In this document: one piece after another, positions 53,239 through 62,323 of the stretch | Layout: every line of letters starts with the position of its first letter | How positions within the stretch are numbered: position 1 is the stretch's first letter | NCBI RefSeq assembly: GCF_900101475.1 | Contig: NZ_FMZV01000007.1 | Coordinates: 145,754-209,753, forward strand | Length of the DNA: 64,000 bases | Direction: 5' to 3' | Source of the DNA: Ruegeria marina | GTDB lineage: Bacteria; Pseudomonadota; Alphaproteobacteria; Rhodobacterales; Rhodobacteraceae | Program-made: the position numbers and the translations under genes | The notes under the pieces: generated by a model | What the model was told of the DNA's origin: nothing | The model's database searches: none | What the model saw: the letters and a program-made list of their open reading frames with translations, nothing else

Positions 53239-54441
53239 TTATAGTAAACTTTTCAGTTCAAATCCGCTATCCGCCACTTGCTTCGGGTCAGGTGAGCAAT
53301 TCGCATCGATCAAGCGTTTTCCGATCATGTAGTTTCGCGGATCATTCATGGCATCCACAGCCAGCAGTTTTCCATCGTTGTAATACCAATGAGAACATGT
53401 ACGCGACGAAGAGCCCGACCTGACAAAAACTTGGTCGTAGCCAGAATTGAGACCGGCAATCTGAAGTTTGACATCGTATTGGTCCGACCAGAACCACGGT
53501 CTCGGAGTGTAGCACTCACGTCCTCCGAGGATGTTGGCTGCCACAGCCTCGGCCTGATCTATTGCATTCTGTACGCTTTCGAGGCAGATCAAATTACCTC
53601 GAAACTCAAACTTCGCGCAATCACCTGCAGCCCAGATGTGCGGATCACTGGTTCGACCAATTCGGTCGACGATGATACCGTTGCTGCATTTCACCCCGGC
53701 GGCTGACGCCAATTTGTCATTGGGCGTAACGCCAATTCCCGCGATGACGAAATCGACTTCCAGCCTGGCGCCGGTGGACAGGCGAGCCGTTATCGGGTCG
53801 CCTTCGAGAAGGCGCTCCAAACCGGTATTTTCCAAGATCTCAACGCCGTGCTCTTCATGCAGCTTGCGAAAAAAATTAGACGTTTCCGGTGCTGCCACGC
53901 GCTGCAGGATACGGTCAGCCATTTCGATCAGGGTGACTTTGAGGCCAAGCTTGGCAGCCACTGCCGCGGCCTCCAGACCGATGTAACCACCACCCACGAC
54001 AAGAACGCGTCGACCGGCCTGAAATTCCGGAGCGATGTGATCGATATCTGCAAGCGTTCTCATTACGTAGACACCGGTCAAATTTCCTCCGATCGCAGCG
54101 GGAAGCGCTTTGGGAGACGCGCCGGTGGTCAGCGCAAGTTCGTCATATTGAATTGTCTCATCACGCAGCTTGAGGCTACGTTTCTCTCGGTCGATTGCCG
54201 AAACGTGCACACCTCGAAGCAATCGGATGTCATTTTCTTGATAGAAACGTTCCGGGCGCAAATAGAGCCTTTCGAGGTCCATTTCACCCAACAGATACTT
54301 TTTGGACAGCGGTGGGCGTTGGTAGGGCAGCGCTGTCTCATCGCCGATCAAGGTAATTTTCCCAGAGAAATCAAGACTGCGCAACTTTGCAGCCAAAGAC
54401 GCACCAGCCTGACCCGCGCCGACGATCGCGATGTGTTTCAA
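53239..54441 (-). CDS. FAD-dependent ferredoxin reductase (rhodocoxin/putidaredoxin reductase type)
   Basis: Flavoprotein of 400 residues that should move electrons from NAD(P)H to a [2Fe-2S] ferredoxin. FAD motif at the N-terminus (IAIVGAGQAGASLAAKL), NAD motif VVGGGYIGLEAAAVAAKLG near residue 148, and the conserved ATGD-like segment IWAAGDCAKFEF. The C-terminal domain matches oxygenase-associated reductases. TTG start with GGGAGG 9 nt upstream. The partner ferredoxin is probably the gene at 63345 in the same island; an oxygenase is not in the window. Confidence 0.9.
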   Translation of the reverse strand: MKHIAIVGAGQAGASLAAKLRSLDFSGKITLIGDETALPYQRPPLSKKYLLGEMDLERLYLRPERFYQENDIRLLRGVHVSAIDREKRSLKLRDETIQYDELALTTGASPKALPAAIGGNLTGVYVMRTLADIDHIAPEFQAGRRVLVVGGGYIGLEAAAVAAKLGLKVTLIEMADRILQRVAAPETSNFFRKLHEEHGVEILENTGLERLLEGDPITARLSTGARLEVDFVIAGIGVTPNDKLASAAGVKCSNGIIVDRIGRTSDPHIWAAGDCAKFEFRGNLICLESVQNAIDQAEAVAANILGGRECYTPRPWFWSDQYDVKLQIAGLNSGYDQVFVRSGSSSRTCSHWYYNDGKLLAVDAMNDPRNYMIGKRLIDANCSPDPKQVADSGFELKSLL

Positions 54442-54465
54442 GGTAAGTTTCCTCCCAGTTAGTAT

Positions 54466-55425
54466 TCAAACCACACGATGAGGTGGGTCGCGTTGTTCGA
54501 AAAACGCGACGAGATTTTCAAGGGCGGCCATGCCCATTTGGGTCCGCGTTTCTTCCGTGGCAGAGCCGAGGTGGGGCAGCAGAATGGTGTTGTCCAATGA
54601 TCGAAGCTCTGCAGGCACGTCCGGCTCATGTTCGTACACATCCAGTCCAGCGCCTGCGATCTTTCGATATTTCAAGGCCCGGATCAGCGCTTCCTCACAA
54701 ACGACTTCTCCTCTGGAGACGTTGATCAGATGTGCGGTCGACTTCATGCGGGCCAAGTTGTCAGAGTCGATCATGTGATAGGTACGGCTACCTCCGGGAA
54801 CTGTGATCACGACAAAATCCGCCGTTGCGAGAACCGTGGGCAAACTCTCCTGTTTTGCCGGCAAACCCTCCAGCATTCGTGACGAACGGTTAAAGAAAAT
54901 GACATTCATCCCGAAGCCGAAATGCGCTCTGCGCGCGACAGCTTGCCCAATCCGGCCCATACCGACGATGCCGAGCGTTTTCTCGGTTACATGCTGACCA
55001 AGCATCTCGATTGGGTGCCAGCCTTTCCAGCTTCCGGAACGGACCATGCGATCGCCTTCAATTGCCCTGCGCGCACTCATGAGAAGGAGAGTCATGGCAA
55101 GATCTGCGGTCGGTTCGGTCACCGCATCCGGGGTGTTGGTTACGGTTATCCCTGCGGTTTGTGCCGAAGCGAGGTTGATGTGGTCGGTTCCAGCGCCAAA
55201 GTTGGCCAGGATCCGACACCGAATGTTTGGAGCGGCTGCAAACACATCGCTCGAAAAATCATCCCCCAACGAAGGGATGATGGCATCATAATCGGACAAG
55301 GCCATTTGCAGGAAGCCACCCTCCGTTCGGCCTGTGTCTGCGCGAACGTCGGTGTCGAACAAGCTTCTGGCTTGCTCAAGAACGGCTCTTGGCAGGGGGC
55401 GTGTGATGAGCAGTCGCGGCCGCAT
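54466..55425 (-). CDS. D-isomer-specific 2-hydroxyacid dehydrogenase
   Basis: NAD(P)-dependent reductase of 319 residues, glyoxylate/hydroxypyruvate-reductase-like. Rossmann motif LGIVGMGRIGQAVARRA, substrate arginine region LINVSRGEVVCEEALIRALK, and the catalytic His in LLPHLGSATEETR. It precedes the ferredoxin reductase gene by 24 nt and is divergent from the creatininase operon. It may reduce a 2-oxoacid formed in the pathway. Confidence 0.9.
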   Translation of the reverse strand: MRPRLLITRPLPRAVLEQARSLFDTDVRADTGRTEGGFLQMALSDYDAIIPSLGDDFSSDVFAAAPNIRCRILANFGAGTDHINLASAQTAGITVTNTPDAVTEPTADLAMTLLLMSARRAIEGDRMVRSGSWKGWHPIEMLGQHVTEKTLGIVGMGRIGQAVARRAHFGFGMNVIFFNRSSRMLEGLPAKQESLPTVLATADFVVITVPGGSRTYHMIDSDNLARMKSTAHLINVSRGEVVCEEALIRALKYRKIAGAGLDVYEHEPDVPAELRSLDNTILLPHLGSATEETRTQMGMAALENLVAFFEQRDPPHRVV

Positions 55426-55539
55426 CGAGATTTTTTCCTCTGCTTCTTCTGCCTATTTGCCATCAAAACACCGGTGATTCGTCGTTTTTCGAGGGGGTTC
55501 GGATGGAAAAGATGAGTGTTTTAAAGATGTTATAAAAAC

Positions 55540-55569
55540 TTACCAAATAGTTTGACCGATTGCTATGAT
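55540..55569 (+). promoter_or_regulatory. Putative promoter of the creatininase-family operon
   Basis: TATGAT at 55564-55569 is a good -10; TTACCA at 55540-55545 is a weak -35 at 18 bp. The region is clearly more AT-rich than the rest of the window. A TTGACC element lies between the boxes and could belong to an operator of the RutR-like TetR regulator encoded downstream. Confidence 0.35.
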
Positions 55570-55600
55570 TTTGTTCAACTGAAAATGGGAGGACCGCAAA

Positions 55601-55657
55601 ATGATTGAGACTTCTGGCCTGAAATCGGGCTTTGTTTGGCAGAGTGAGCGCGAATGA
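55601..55657 (+). CDS. 18-residue leader ORF coupled to the creatininase-family gene
   Basis: A strong ribosome-binding site (GGGAGG, 55588-55593) serves this ATG, not that of the following enzyme gene. The frame encodes MIETSGLKSGFVWQSERE, and its TGA overlaps the ATG of the creatininase-family gene (ATGA), which has no good ribosome-binding site of its own. It therefore looks like a short translated leader that feeds ribosomes to the enzyme gene. Confidence 0.5.
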   Translation: MIETSGLKSGFVWQSERE

Positions 55658-56454
55658 AGCGTTTCTGGGCCGACTACACCAGCCGTGAGTTTTCGGAACT
55701 CGAAAGAGAGCGACTGATTGCCGTTTTGCCAATTGGCGCGATCGAACAGCATGGGCCGCATCTTCCCATGTCCGTAGATACCTGCACCGTCAACGGGGTC
55801 GTGACGCGTTTGGCGGAGCGCCTGCCGGACAGCGTACCCGTACTGTTCTTGCCGCCCCAAGCGGTATGCAAGAGTGATGAGCACATCGATTTTCCGGGAA
55901 CGCTGACGCTTTCGCCGGAAACATTTATCAAGGTACTGATTGAAACCGGTGCCAGCGTGGCGAGGTCCGGCGTGCGCAAGCTCGTGTTCCTCAACGGGCA
56001 TGGCGGCAATATTCCGGTCATGGACATTGCCGCACGCGAATTAAGGATCCATCACGGCATGATGGCCTTCGCGGCAAATTGGTTTGGGTTCGGAATGCCA
56101 GATGGTCTCTATTCAGAGGTCGAAAGGTCTCATGGGATCCACGCAGGCGACATGGAAACGTCGGTGATGCTGGCCCTTGATCCGGCAAATGTGAGCATGT
56201 CCGCTGCACGGGATTTCCGGTCGAATGGTCAGGATCTTGCCGAGCGATTTCGCCATTTGGGTTTGGGGAAGGGTGTCAAACCCGGCTGGAAAACCCAGGA
56301 CCTCAACACATCCGGGGCATGTGGCGAAGCTCATTTGGCGACCGCCGAAAAGGGTGAAGCGACATTGAACTATGCGGTTGAGCGTCTCGTCTCGGCCTTT
56401 TCCGAAATCGATAGCCTGCCGCTGGCATGGCTTGATGGCAAGCCGGAGTGGTAA
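55654..56454 (+). CDS. Creatininase-family amidohydrolase
   Basis: Metal-dependent hydrolase of 266 residues with the creatininase fold. Metal-ligand motifs are in place: IGAIEQHGPHLPMSVDT, the histidine in LNGHGGN and the glutamate in AGDMETS. Family members open cyclic amides (creatinine, or formamides in riboflavin/F420 biosynthesis and in pathways such as 3-dehydro-scyllo-inosose). First enzyme of an operon with an ABC importer, an amidohydrolase and an FAD oxidoreductase; substrate unknown. Confidence 0.9.
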   Translation: MKRFWADYTSREFSELERERLIAVLPIGAIEQHGPHLPMSVDTCTVNGVVTRLAERLPDSVPVLFLPPQAVCKSDEHIDFPGTLTLSPETFIKVLIETGASVARSGVRKLVFLNGHGGNIPVMDIAARELRIHHGMMAFAANWFGFGMPDGLYSEVERSHGIHAGDMETSVMLALDPANVSMSAARDFRSNGQDLAERFRHLGLGKGVKPGWKTQDLNTSGACGEAHLATAEKGEATLNYAVERLVSAFSEIDSLPLAWLDGKPEW

Positions 56455-56457
56455 CCC

Positions 56458-57264
56458 ATGATGGAACAGAAAATTCTCCCGGAAGCTCCTGTCCAAATTG
56501 AAATGTCGAATGTCGACAAACGGTTTGGAAACAACGTCACGGCCGTGCAGGGGATGTCACTGCAGATCCGGGAAGGTGAATTCGTGAGTTTCCTCGGGCC
56601 GTCGGGTTGCGGCAAGAGCACGGCGTTGAAGATGATCTCGGGTCTCCTGTCGGTGTCCTCCGGAGCAATTTCGGTCAACGGCCACCCCGCAGGTCAGAGC
56701 ATAGATGGCAGCGATGTAGGCTACGTATTTCAGGAAGCCACCTTGATGCCCTGGGCTACGGTTTTTGACAATGTTTACCTTCCTTTGAAGTTGCAAGGGC
56801 TCAGCCGCAAAGAGGCTGGGCCGCGGGTCCGAGAAGCGTTGGATATGGTTGGGTTGGCGAAGTTTTCAGCTTCCTATCCGCGGCAATTGTCGGGCGGCAT
56901 GAAAATGCGGGTGTCGATTGCGCGGGCCATGGTCACGAAGCCGAAGCTTCTGCTCATGGATGAGCCTTTCGCGGCGCTGGACGAGATGACCCGGTTCAAG
57001 TTGAACAACGATGTGCTGGATCTGTGGAAGTCGCAGGGGCTGACAGTGATCTTTGTGACCCATTCGGTGTTCGAGTCCGTCTACCTCTCAAGTCGGGTGA
57101 TTGTGATGGCCGCACGTCCGGGGCGTGTTGTTCACGATATTCCCCTGCCCGGAGGCTATCCGCGGACCGGAGAATACAGGACCACGGCAGAATATGCAGA
57201 GACCTGCCGTCTGGTAAGCAACGCTTTGGAAGGGACCATGGACAATGTCGACATCAACCATTGA
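56458..57264 (+). CDS. ABC transporter ATP-binding protein (SsuB/TauB type)
   Basis: ATPase of the nitrate/sulfonate/taurine-type importer class, 268 residues. Walker A GPSGCGKST at 47-55, signature LSGGMKMRVSIARAM, Walker B LLLMDEPFAALD and H-loop VTHSVFES. It overlaps the permease gene by 20 nt; with the permease and the binding protein at 60681 it completes an importer. Confidence 0.94.
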   Translation: MMEQKILPEAPVQIEMSNVDKRFGNNVTAVQGMSLQIREGEFVSFLGPSGCGKSTALKMISGLLSVSSGAISVNGHPAGQSIDGSDVGYVFQEATLMPWATVFDNVYLPLKLQGLSRKEAGPRVREALDMVGLAKFSASYPRQLSGGMKMRVSIARAMVTKPKLLLMDEPFAALDEMTRFKLNNDVLDLWKSQGLTVIFVTHSVFESVYLSSRVIVMAARPGRVVHDIPLPGGYPRTGEYRTTAEYAETCRLVSNALEGTMDNVDINH

Positions 57265-58108
57265 GCGGAGTGCCCGAGGCAAAACAGAAGTGAAGACTGC
57301 GGATCCGGCTCTTCAGGCGATGCTGAGAGAACGCAATCTTCGCATCATCATGCCGATTGCCTCCATTCTCGCGGCGCTAGGACTGTGGGAGTTCCTGGTC
57401 TGGTACAATGATGTGCCGCATTACCTGATACCTGCACCCAGCCTCATCGCGAAAACGCTGATTCAGGACTGGGCCACGCTGGCGCAAAGCGCCTGGTTCA
57501 CCGTCAAGCTAACCCTGCTGTCCCTATCGCTCGCGATTGCCGGCGGCGTGTTGCTTGGCATGCTGTTCGCGCTTTCCCGGACAGTCGAGATAAGCTTGTT
57601 TCCCTTTGCCGTAATTCTTCAGGTTACACCGGTCGTCGCGATTGCGCCGCTTATCCTGATCTATGTGGAGAGCACGTTCTGGGCCTTGCTGATCTGCGCC
57701 TGGATCGTCGCCTTCTTCCCGATCCTGTCGAATACGGCGATTGGCCTGCGCAGCGCGGATCACAACCTGCGCGACATGTTCCGTTTGTACCAGGCAACGC
57801 CCTGGCAAAGGCTCCGCTATCTGCTGATACCGTCGGCGCTGCCCTATTTCATGGCAGCCCTGAAAATCGCCGGAGGCTTGGCACTGATTGGCGCGGTAGT
57901 TGCCGAATTCGTGGCAGGTACTGCAGGTCAAAACACTGGTTTGGCGTCGCGCATACTCGAGTCCAGTTTCCGGAACGAAATTCCCCGGATGTTTGCGGCG
58001 CTGTTCCTGGTATCGGTGTTGGGGATCATCATCTTCCTGACGACATCCTGGCTGTCGCGTGCTGTGCTTGGTCACTGGCACGAAAGCGAAATCAAGCGTG
58101 AACTGTGA
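57245..58108 (+). CDS. ABC transporter permease (SsuC/TauC type)
   Basis: Inner-membrane permease of 287 residues with about six helices and the EAA loop (IGLRSADHNLRDMFRLYQAT followed by PWQRLRYLLIPSALPYF). The N-terminal 30 residues are charged and cytoplasmic. The stop overlaps the GTG of the amidohydrolase gene. Confidence 0.93.
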   Translation: MSTSTIERSARGKTEVKTADPALQAMLRERNLRIIMPIASILAALGLWEFLVWYNDVPHYLIPAPSLIAKTLIQDWATLAQSAWFTVKLTLLSLSLAIAGGVLLGMLFALSRTVEISLFPFAVILQVTPVVAIAPLILIYVESTFWALLICAWIVAFFPILSNTAIGLRSADHNLRDMFRLYQATPWQRLRYLLIPSALPYFMAALKIAGGLALIGAVVAEFVAGTAGQNTGLASRILESSFRNEIPRMFAALFLVSVLGIIIFLTTSWLSRAVLGHWHESEIKREL

Positions 58109-59298
58109 AGCCAATGCGGGACTATGGGATCAAAACCATCGAAGGCGCGCAGCTGGTTGGGCGCGCCGGGCGTTGGGACCTGTTCATTGCCGAAGGGCGG
58201 ATAACCGCCCTGCGTGCATCGAATGCAAACGGGGGCGGCGTGATCCTGCCCTTGCTCGCGGATATTCATACACATTTGGACAAGACGTTTACATCTTACC
58301 GGATGCCGCAACGCGCTCAGTCCCTTTTTCATGCAATCGAAATGATGGGCGCCGATGCTATGGATTGGAGCGATGCCGACCTACGTGAAAGAGCCGAAAA
58401 GGCGCTGGCCCGGGCCTATTACAATGGTACAGGATTTATCCGCAGTCATCTGGACTGGACTGGCGCGCAAACGCCGCAATCTTGGCATGTGCTGACCGAG
58501 TTGGCGCAAGACTGGCGCGGACGGGTCGACGTGGAGCTTGCTTCACTGACGCCACTTGACGACCTGGTTGTCCATGGAGAAGCCATTGCCGATACGGTCA
58601 AGGCGAGCGGTGGAGTACTTGGTGCCTTCGTGTACCGCAATACGGGTCTGGCAGGAAAATTGGAGCAAGTCTTCGATCTGGCCGAACGCAACGAATTGCG
58701 CCTGGATTTCCATGTCGACGAGGGGCTTGATCCGGAAGCATGCGGCATTGATGCGATCATCGCGGAAACCCGGAAGAGAAACATGCAAGGCAGGGTGCTT
58801 TGCGGGCATGGATGCGCCTTGTCAATCCGCCGGCCAACTGATGTTGCGGATATTCTGTCCCGCGGTGGAGAAGCCGGTATCGGGTTGACGGTGCTGCCGA
58901 CCTGCAATGCCTACCTACAGGACGTGGAGCCGGGCAGAACGCCTCGGCTGCGGGGGCTCGCGCCTCTTCAGGAAGCGCGCGCAGCTGGAATTGAGGTCAT
59001 GCTTGGGTCCGACAACGTGCGCGATGCCTTCTACCCCTATGGCGACTACGATCTTTTCGAGGTTTTCCGAACCGCCGTGTTGTCGGCTCACCTTGCGCCA
59101 GATGACTGGATTGATGCCATCAGCGAGGCCCCTGCCAATTGGACAGGACGGCGCATGCGCCTGCGGGAAGGCGGCCCAGCAGACTTCATCAGAATCGCCG
59201 CAGATGATTTGGACGACGCGGTCAGCCGCCCCCGTGCGGCGCGCCAAGTCTGGCGCGGCGGTCACATTCTGGCAGAAAATCAAGGAGACTTTTCATGA
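58105..59298 (+). CDS. Cytosine deaminase-like amidohydrolase
   Basis: TIM-barrel metallo-dependent hydrolase of 397 residues. Metal ligands appear as HTH (ADIHTHLDKTF), H in FHVDEG and CGHGCALS, and D in LGSDNVRDAF. The pattern fits the CodA/N-isopropylammelide deaminase branch, which acts on pyrimidine- or triazine-like rings. GTG start overlaps the permease stop (GTGA); an in-frame ATG lies 9 nt later. It would hydrolyse the ring amine or amide of the imported compound or an intermediate. Confidence 0.88.
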   Translation: MKPMRDYGIKTIEGAQLVGRAGRWDLFIAEGRITALRASNANGGGVILPLLADIHTHLDKTFTSYRMPQRAQSLFHAIEMMGADAMDWSDADLRERAEKALARAYYNGTGFIRSHLDWTGAQTPQSWHVLTELAQDWRGRVDVELASLTPLDDLVVHGEAIADTVKASGGVLGAFVYRNTGLAGKLEQVFDLAERNELRLDFHVDEGLDPEACGIDAIIAETRKRNMQGRVLCGHGCALSIRRPTDVADILSRGGEAGIGLTVLPTCNAYLQDVEPGRTPRLRGLAPLQEARAAGIEVMLGSDNVRDAFYPYGDYDLFEVFRTAVLSAHLAPDDWIDAISEAPANWTGRRMRLREGGPADFIRIAADDLDDAVSRPRAARQVWRGGHILAENQGDFS

Positions 59299-60659
59299 CT
59301 ACTTCGTACGACTGGGAGGCTTTCAAGGCTTCGCTTGGCGGAATCCGCTGCCATGACGAAGTCAACTATCTGGCGGCGCGGTCCCGCGACTATTTCTGGT
59401 ACAGCCCGATCCTGAACGAGCAGTTGGATGGAATTATCGGTGATTTGCTGGTGGTCCCACAGAGCGTTGAAGACGTGATTGCAGTCGCTGCCGCTGTTGC
59501 GCGATACAAGATTCCCCTTACCCTGCGCGGAGGCGGGACCGGCAACTACGGCCAATGTGTTCCATTGGAAGGCGGCGTCATCATGGACTTGACGCGCCTG
59601 GACAAGGTGCTGGAGATCACAGCCGGACATGTAAAGGTTCAAGCCGGGGCGCGTATATCGCGGCTTGATGATGCCGCTCGGGAGACCGGGCAAGAACTGC
59701 TCATGTATCCGTCCACGCGCCAGATGGCGACCATTGGAGGCTTCATTGCCGGCGGGTCCGGCGGGATCGGTTCCTTGCGCCACGGAATGTTGCGTGACCC
59801 TGGCAATGTTACCTATCTCAAAGTGGTTACGGTGGAGCCAACTCCCCGGCTCATCGAACTGACGGGCGACGAAATCCAAAAGGTCCAACACGCCTATGGC
59901 ACAAACGGAATTGTGGTCGAAGTTGGGCTTGCCCTGACAAAAGCAACCGATTGGATCCACACCGCAGCTCTGTTCGACGGTTACGGGCAGGCTTTGCGCT
60001 TTGCTGCTTCAGCACAGGAAGACGGGTTGGATTGTTATCTCCTGACCGCAGTGGAGCGGCGGTTTTCGCCCTACTATACCAAGTTCGGCAAGCTCTTTCC
60101 TGCCGACCGCGATGCGGTTTTCGCGATGGTCGCGCCCGACGAAATGCTTCGGTTTCAAGCAAAAGCGGAGGAAATGGGCGGGCGGATCTCCTTTGCCAAA
60201 ACCAAATCCGAGATAAGGGCGGCGGGGCTTCAGCCGGCGTATGAATGCGGATGGAACCACACGACCCTGCAGGCCTTGAAGGTGGACAAAGGCTGGACCT
60301 ATCTGCAGGTTGCCTATCCCCCAGCGTTTGACCCTGAATTGGTGGAGCGCCAGATGGCGCGTTACGGGGACGAAATCTTCTGGCACCACGAAATGGCGCG
60401 GATGGGAGGGCGGATTCAGATATTTGCGCTGCCCTTGGTGCGCTATCGCGGCAAGGACCAAATTTACCGGTTGATTGCCGAGTTGGAGGACACGGACGGG
60501 TGTACGATTTTTGACCCGCACGTAGTGACGATCGAAGACGGCGGTATGAAGGAAATTGATACTGCACAGATCGAGTTCAAGAAACTGGCCGATCCATATG
60601 GCTTGATGAATCCGGGAAAAACCCGGGGCTGGACCGCGGACATGGCCCGCGTTGACTGA
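59295..60659 (+). CDS. FAD-binding (PCMH-type) oxidoreductase
   Basis: Flavoprotein of 454 residues in the GlcD/vanillyl-alcohol-oxidase-like class, with the FAD-binding PCMH domain (LRGGGTGNYGQCVPLEGG, IGGFIAGGSGGIGSLRHGML) and a C-terminal FAD-linked oxidase domain. Such enzymes oxidise hydroxyacids, amines or alcohols. Its ATG overlaps the amidohydrolase stop. Substrate unknown. Confidence 0.88.
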   Translation: MTTSYDWEAFKASLGGIRCHDEVNYLAARSRDYFWYSPILNEQLDGIIGDLLVVPQSVEDVIAVAAAVARYKIPLTLRGGGTGNYGQCVPLEGGVIMDLTRLDKVLEITAGHVKVQAGARISRLDDAARETGQELLMYPSTRQMATIGGFIAGGSGGIGSLRHGMLRDPGNVTYLKVVTVEPTPRLIELTGDEIQKVQHAYGTNGIVVEVGLALTKATDWIHTAALFDGYGQALRFAASAQEDGLDCYLLTAVERRFSPYYTKFGKLFPADRDAVFAMVAPDEMLRFQAKAEEMGGRISFAKTKSEIRAAGLQPAYECGWNHTTLQALKVDKGWTYLQVAYPPAFDPELVERQMARYGDEIFWHHEMARMGGRIQIFALPLVRYRGKDQIYRLIAELEDTDGCTIFDPHVVTIEDGGMKEIDTAQIEFKKLADPYGLMNPGKTRGWTADMARVD

Positions 60660-60680
60660 AACCAAACAGGGAAAACCAAC

Positions 60681-61691
60681 ATGAAAACTTTTAGAACTGT
60701 ACTTGCAGCCCTGGCTGCTACTGTGGTCGCAGGAGCGTCTTGGGCATCGGACAAGGTGGTCTTTGGGACCAACTGGCTGGCCCAAGGTGGTCACGGTGGC
60801 TTCTATCAGGCCCTGGCCGACGGTACGTACCAGAAATATGGCCTGGACGTGGAGATCCGTATGGGCGGACCGCAAATGAACAACAGGCCGATGCTGGCTG
60901 CGGGCCGCTTGGACTTTCTGATGGCCGGCAACCTACTGCTGTCTTTCGACAATGTGCGAAACGGAATTCCAACCACAGTCGTTGCGGCGTTCTTTCAGAA
61001 GGATCCGCAATCGGTGATGGCTCACCAGGGGCAGTATGCGAACTTCGGAGCTCTAACGGAGGCTCCCACCATTCTCGTGTCGAAGGATGGCCAATTCAGC
61101 TTCTGGCAGTGGATGGTTGATGCGCATGGGTTTCGAGACGAACAGATCCGGCCCTATGGGTTTAACCTGGCCCAGTTTCTGGAGGACAAGCAGATGGTGC
61201 AACAGGCCTATGGTACAGCCGAGCCCCTGTACGCTGCGGCCCAAGGCGCGAATGTCGATACATTTCTGCTCGCTGACCATGGCTGGAACACCTACGCCAC
61301 CACGATCGAGACCAGGCAACAGCTGATTGATGAAAATCCCGAATTGGTTCAGCGTTTCATCGATGCGTCGATCGAGGGCTGGTACAATTTTCTCTACGGC
61401 GACCGTACCGCTGCTTATGAGGCTATTATTGCGGCCAATCCCGAGATGACCGTTGAAAAGCTCGACAAGGAAGTCGCTCAGTTCGAGAAATTGGGCATAA
61501 TCGACATTGGCGACGCGCTGGAAATGGGTATTGGTGCGATGACCGATGCGCGCATCAAGGCCTTCCATGACCTTGCCGTGGAAAGCGGTATCATTGAAGC
61601 CAGCGCCGTTGACCTGTCGAAAGTCGCCAATACTGGCTTTGTCAACAAAGGGCATGGTCTTGATATCAAGTCCCGCCTGACCGGCAACTGA
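60681..61691 (+). CDS. ABC transporter substrate-binding protein (NMT1/SsuA type)
   Basis: Periplasmic binding protein of 336 residues with a signal peptide cleaved near ASWA|SDKVV. The NMT1-like fold begins with FGTNWLAQGGHGGFYQALAD, a pattern shared with thiamine-pyrimidine and other heterocycle-binding proteins. It serves the permease and ATPase encoded 3 kb upstream. The resemblance to pyrimidine-type binders fits import of an N-heterocycle. Confidence 0.9.
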   Translation: MKTFRTVLAALAATVVAGASWASDKVVFGTNWLAQGGHGGFYQALADGTYQKYGLDVEIRMGGPQMNNRPMLAAGRLDFLMAGNLLLSFDNVRNGIPTTVVAAFFQKDPQSVMAHQGQYANFGALTEAPTILVSKDGQFSFWQWMVDAHGFRDEQIRPYGFNLAQFLEDKQMVQQAYGTAEPLYAAAQGANVDTFLLADHGWNTYATTIETRQQLIDENPELVQRFIDASIEGWYNFLYGDRTAAYEAIIAANPEMTVEKLDKEVAQFEKLGIIDIGDALEMGIGAMTDARIKAFHDLAVESGIIEASAVDLSKVANTGFVNKGHGLDIKSRLTGN

Positions 61692-61706
61692 CGGAAGGGC
61701 GGCGGC

Positions 61707-62300
61707 GTGAGAGTACTGATTGTTTTCGCTCATCCCAGTGAGCAAAGCTACGGCGCCGCCCTATTGGCCACAGCGAATGAGGCGTTGGTTCAGAATGGTC
61801 ATGATGTGCAGGTGATCGATCTGTATCGCACGAATTTCGATCCTGTACTCAGTCTTCAGGACTGGAATGATTATATTTCCGATACCGGCCGGTTGATCGA
61901 AAAGGTTTCCCCACATGTAGAGGCGATGAGATGGGCCGAAGCCCTGGTCCTGGTCTACCCGACTTGGATGTATGGCCCTCCAGCCATTCTAAAAGGATGG
62001 CTGGAGCGAGTGTGGTTACCCGGTGTAGCGTTCGACATTCCAGATGGCCTGAAGAAACGAGCCCGCGGGAAACTCCAGAACATCAAGAGCTTCACCGTGA
62101 TCACGACTTCCGGCTCGCCGTGGTGGTGGTTGAGGCTGATCCGCGACCCAGGCCGTTCGCTTCTGGCGCGCGGATACAGGGTTCTGTTTCATCCGCACTG
62201 TCGCATGCGCTGGCTGCAGTTACATGATATGAACCATCGCTCCGGTCCGGATCGGGCGAGATTTATAAAACGAGTCAGCCGCACAATGGCGAAAATTTAA
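61707..62300 (+). CDS. Flavodoxin-fold NAD(P)H-dependent oxidoreductase
   Basis: FMN/FAD reductase of 197 residues, NQO/MdaB-like (VLIVFAHPSEQSYGAALL, LVYPTWMYGPPAILKGWLER). It could supply reduced flavin or reduce a quinone-like intermediate. GTG start with GGAAGGG upstream. Two bases separate its stop from the first possible start of the TetR-family gene. Confidence 0.88.
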   Translation: MRVLIVFAHPSEQSYGAALLATANEALVQNGHDVQVIDLYRTNFDPVLSLQDWNDYISDTGRLIEKVSPHVEAMRWAEALVLVYPTWMYGPPAILKGWLERVWLPGVAFDIPDGLKKRARGKLQNIKSFTVITTSGSPWWWLRLIRDPGRSLLARGYRVLFHPHCRMRWLQLHDMNHRSGPDRARFIKRVSRTMAKI

Positions 62301-62323
62301 GGATGGCGGATTTAGGGGAAAGA

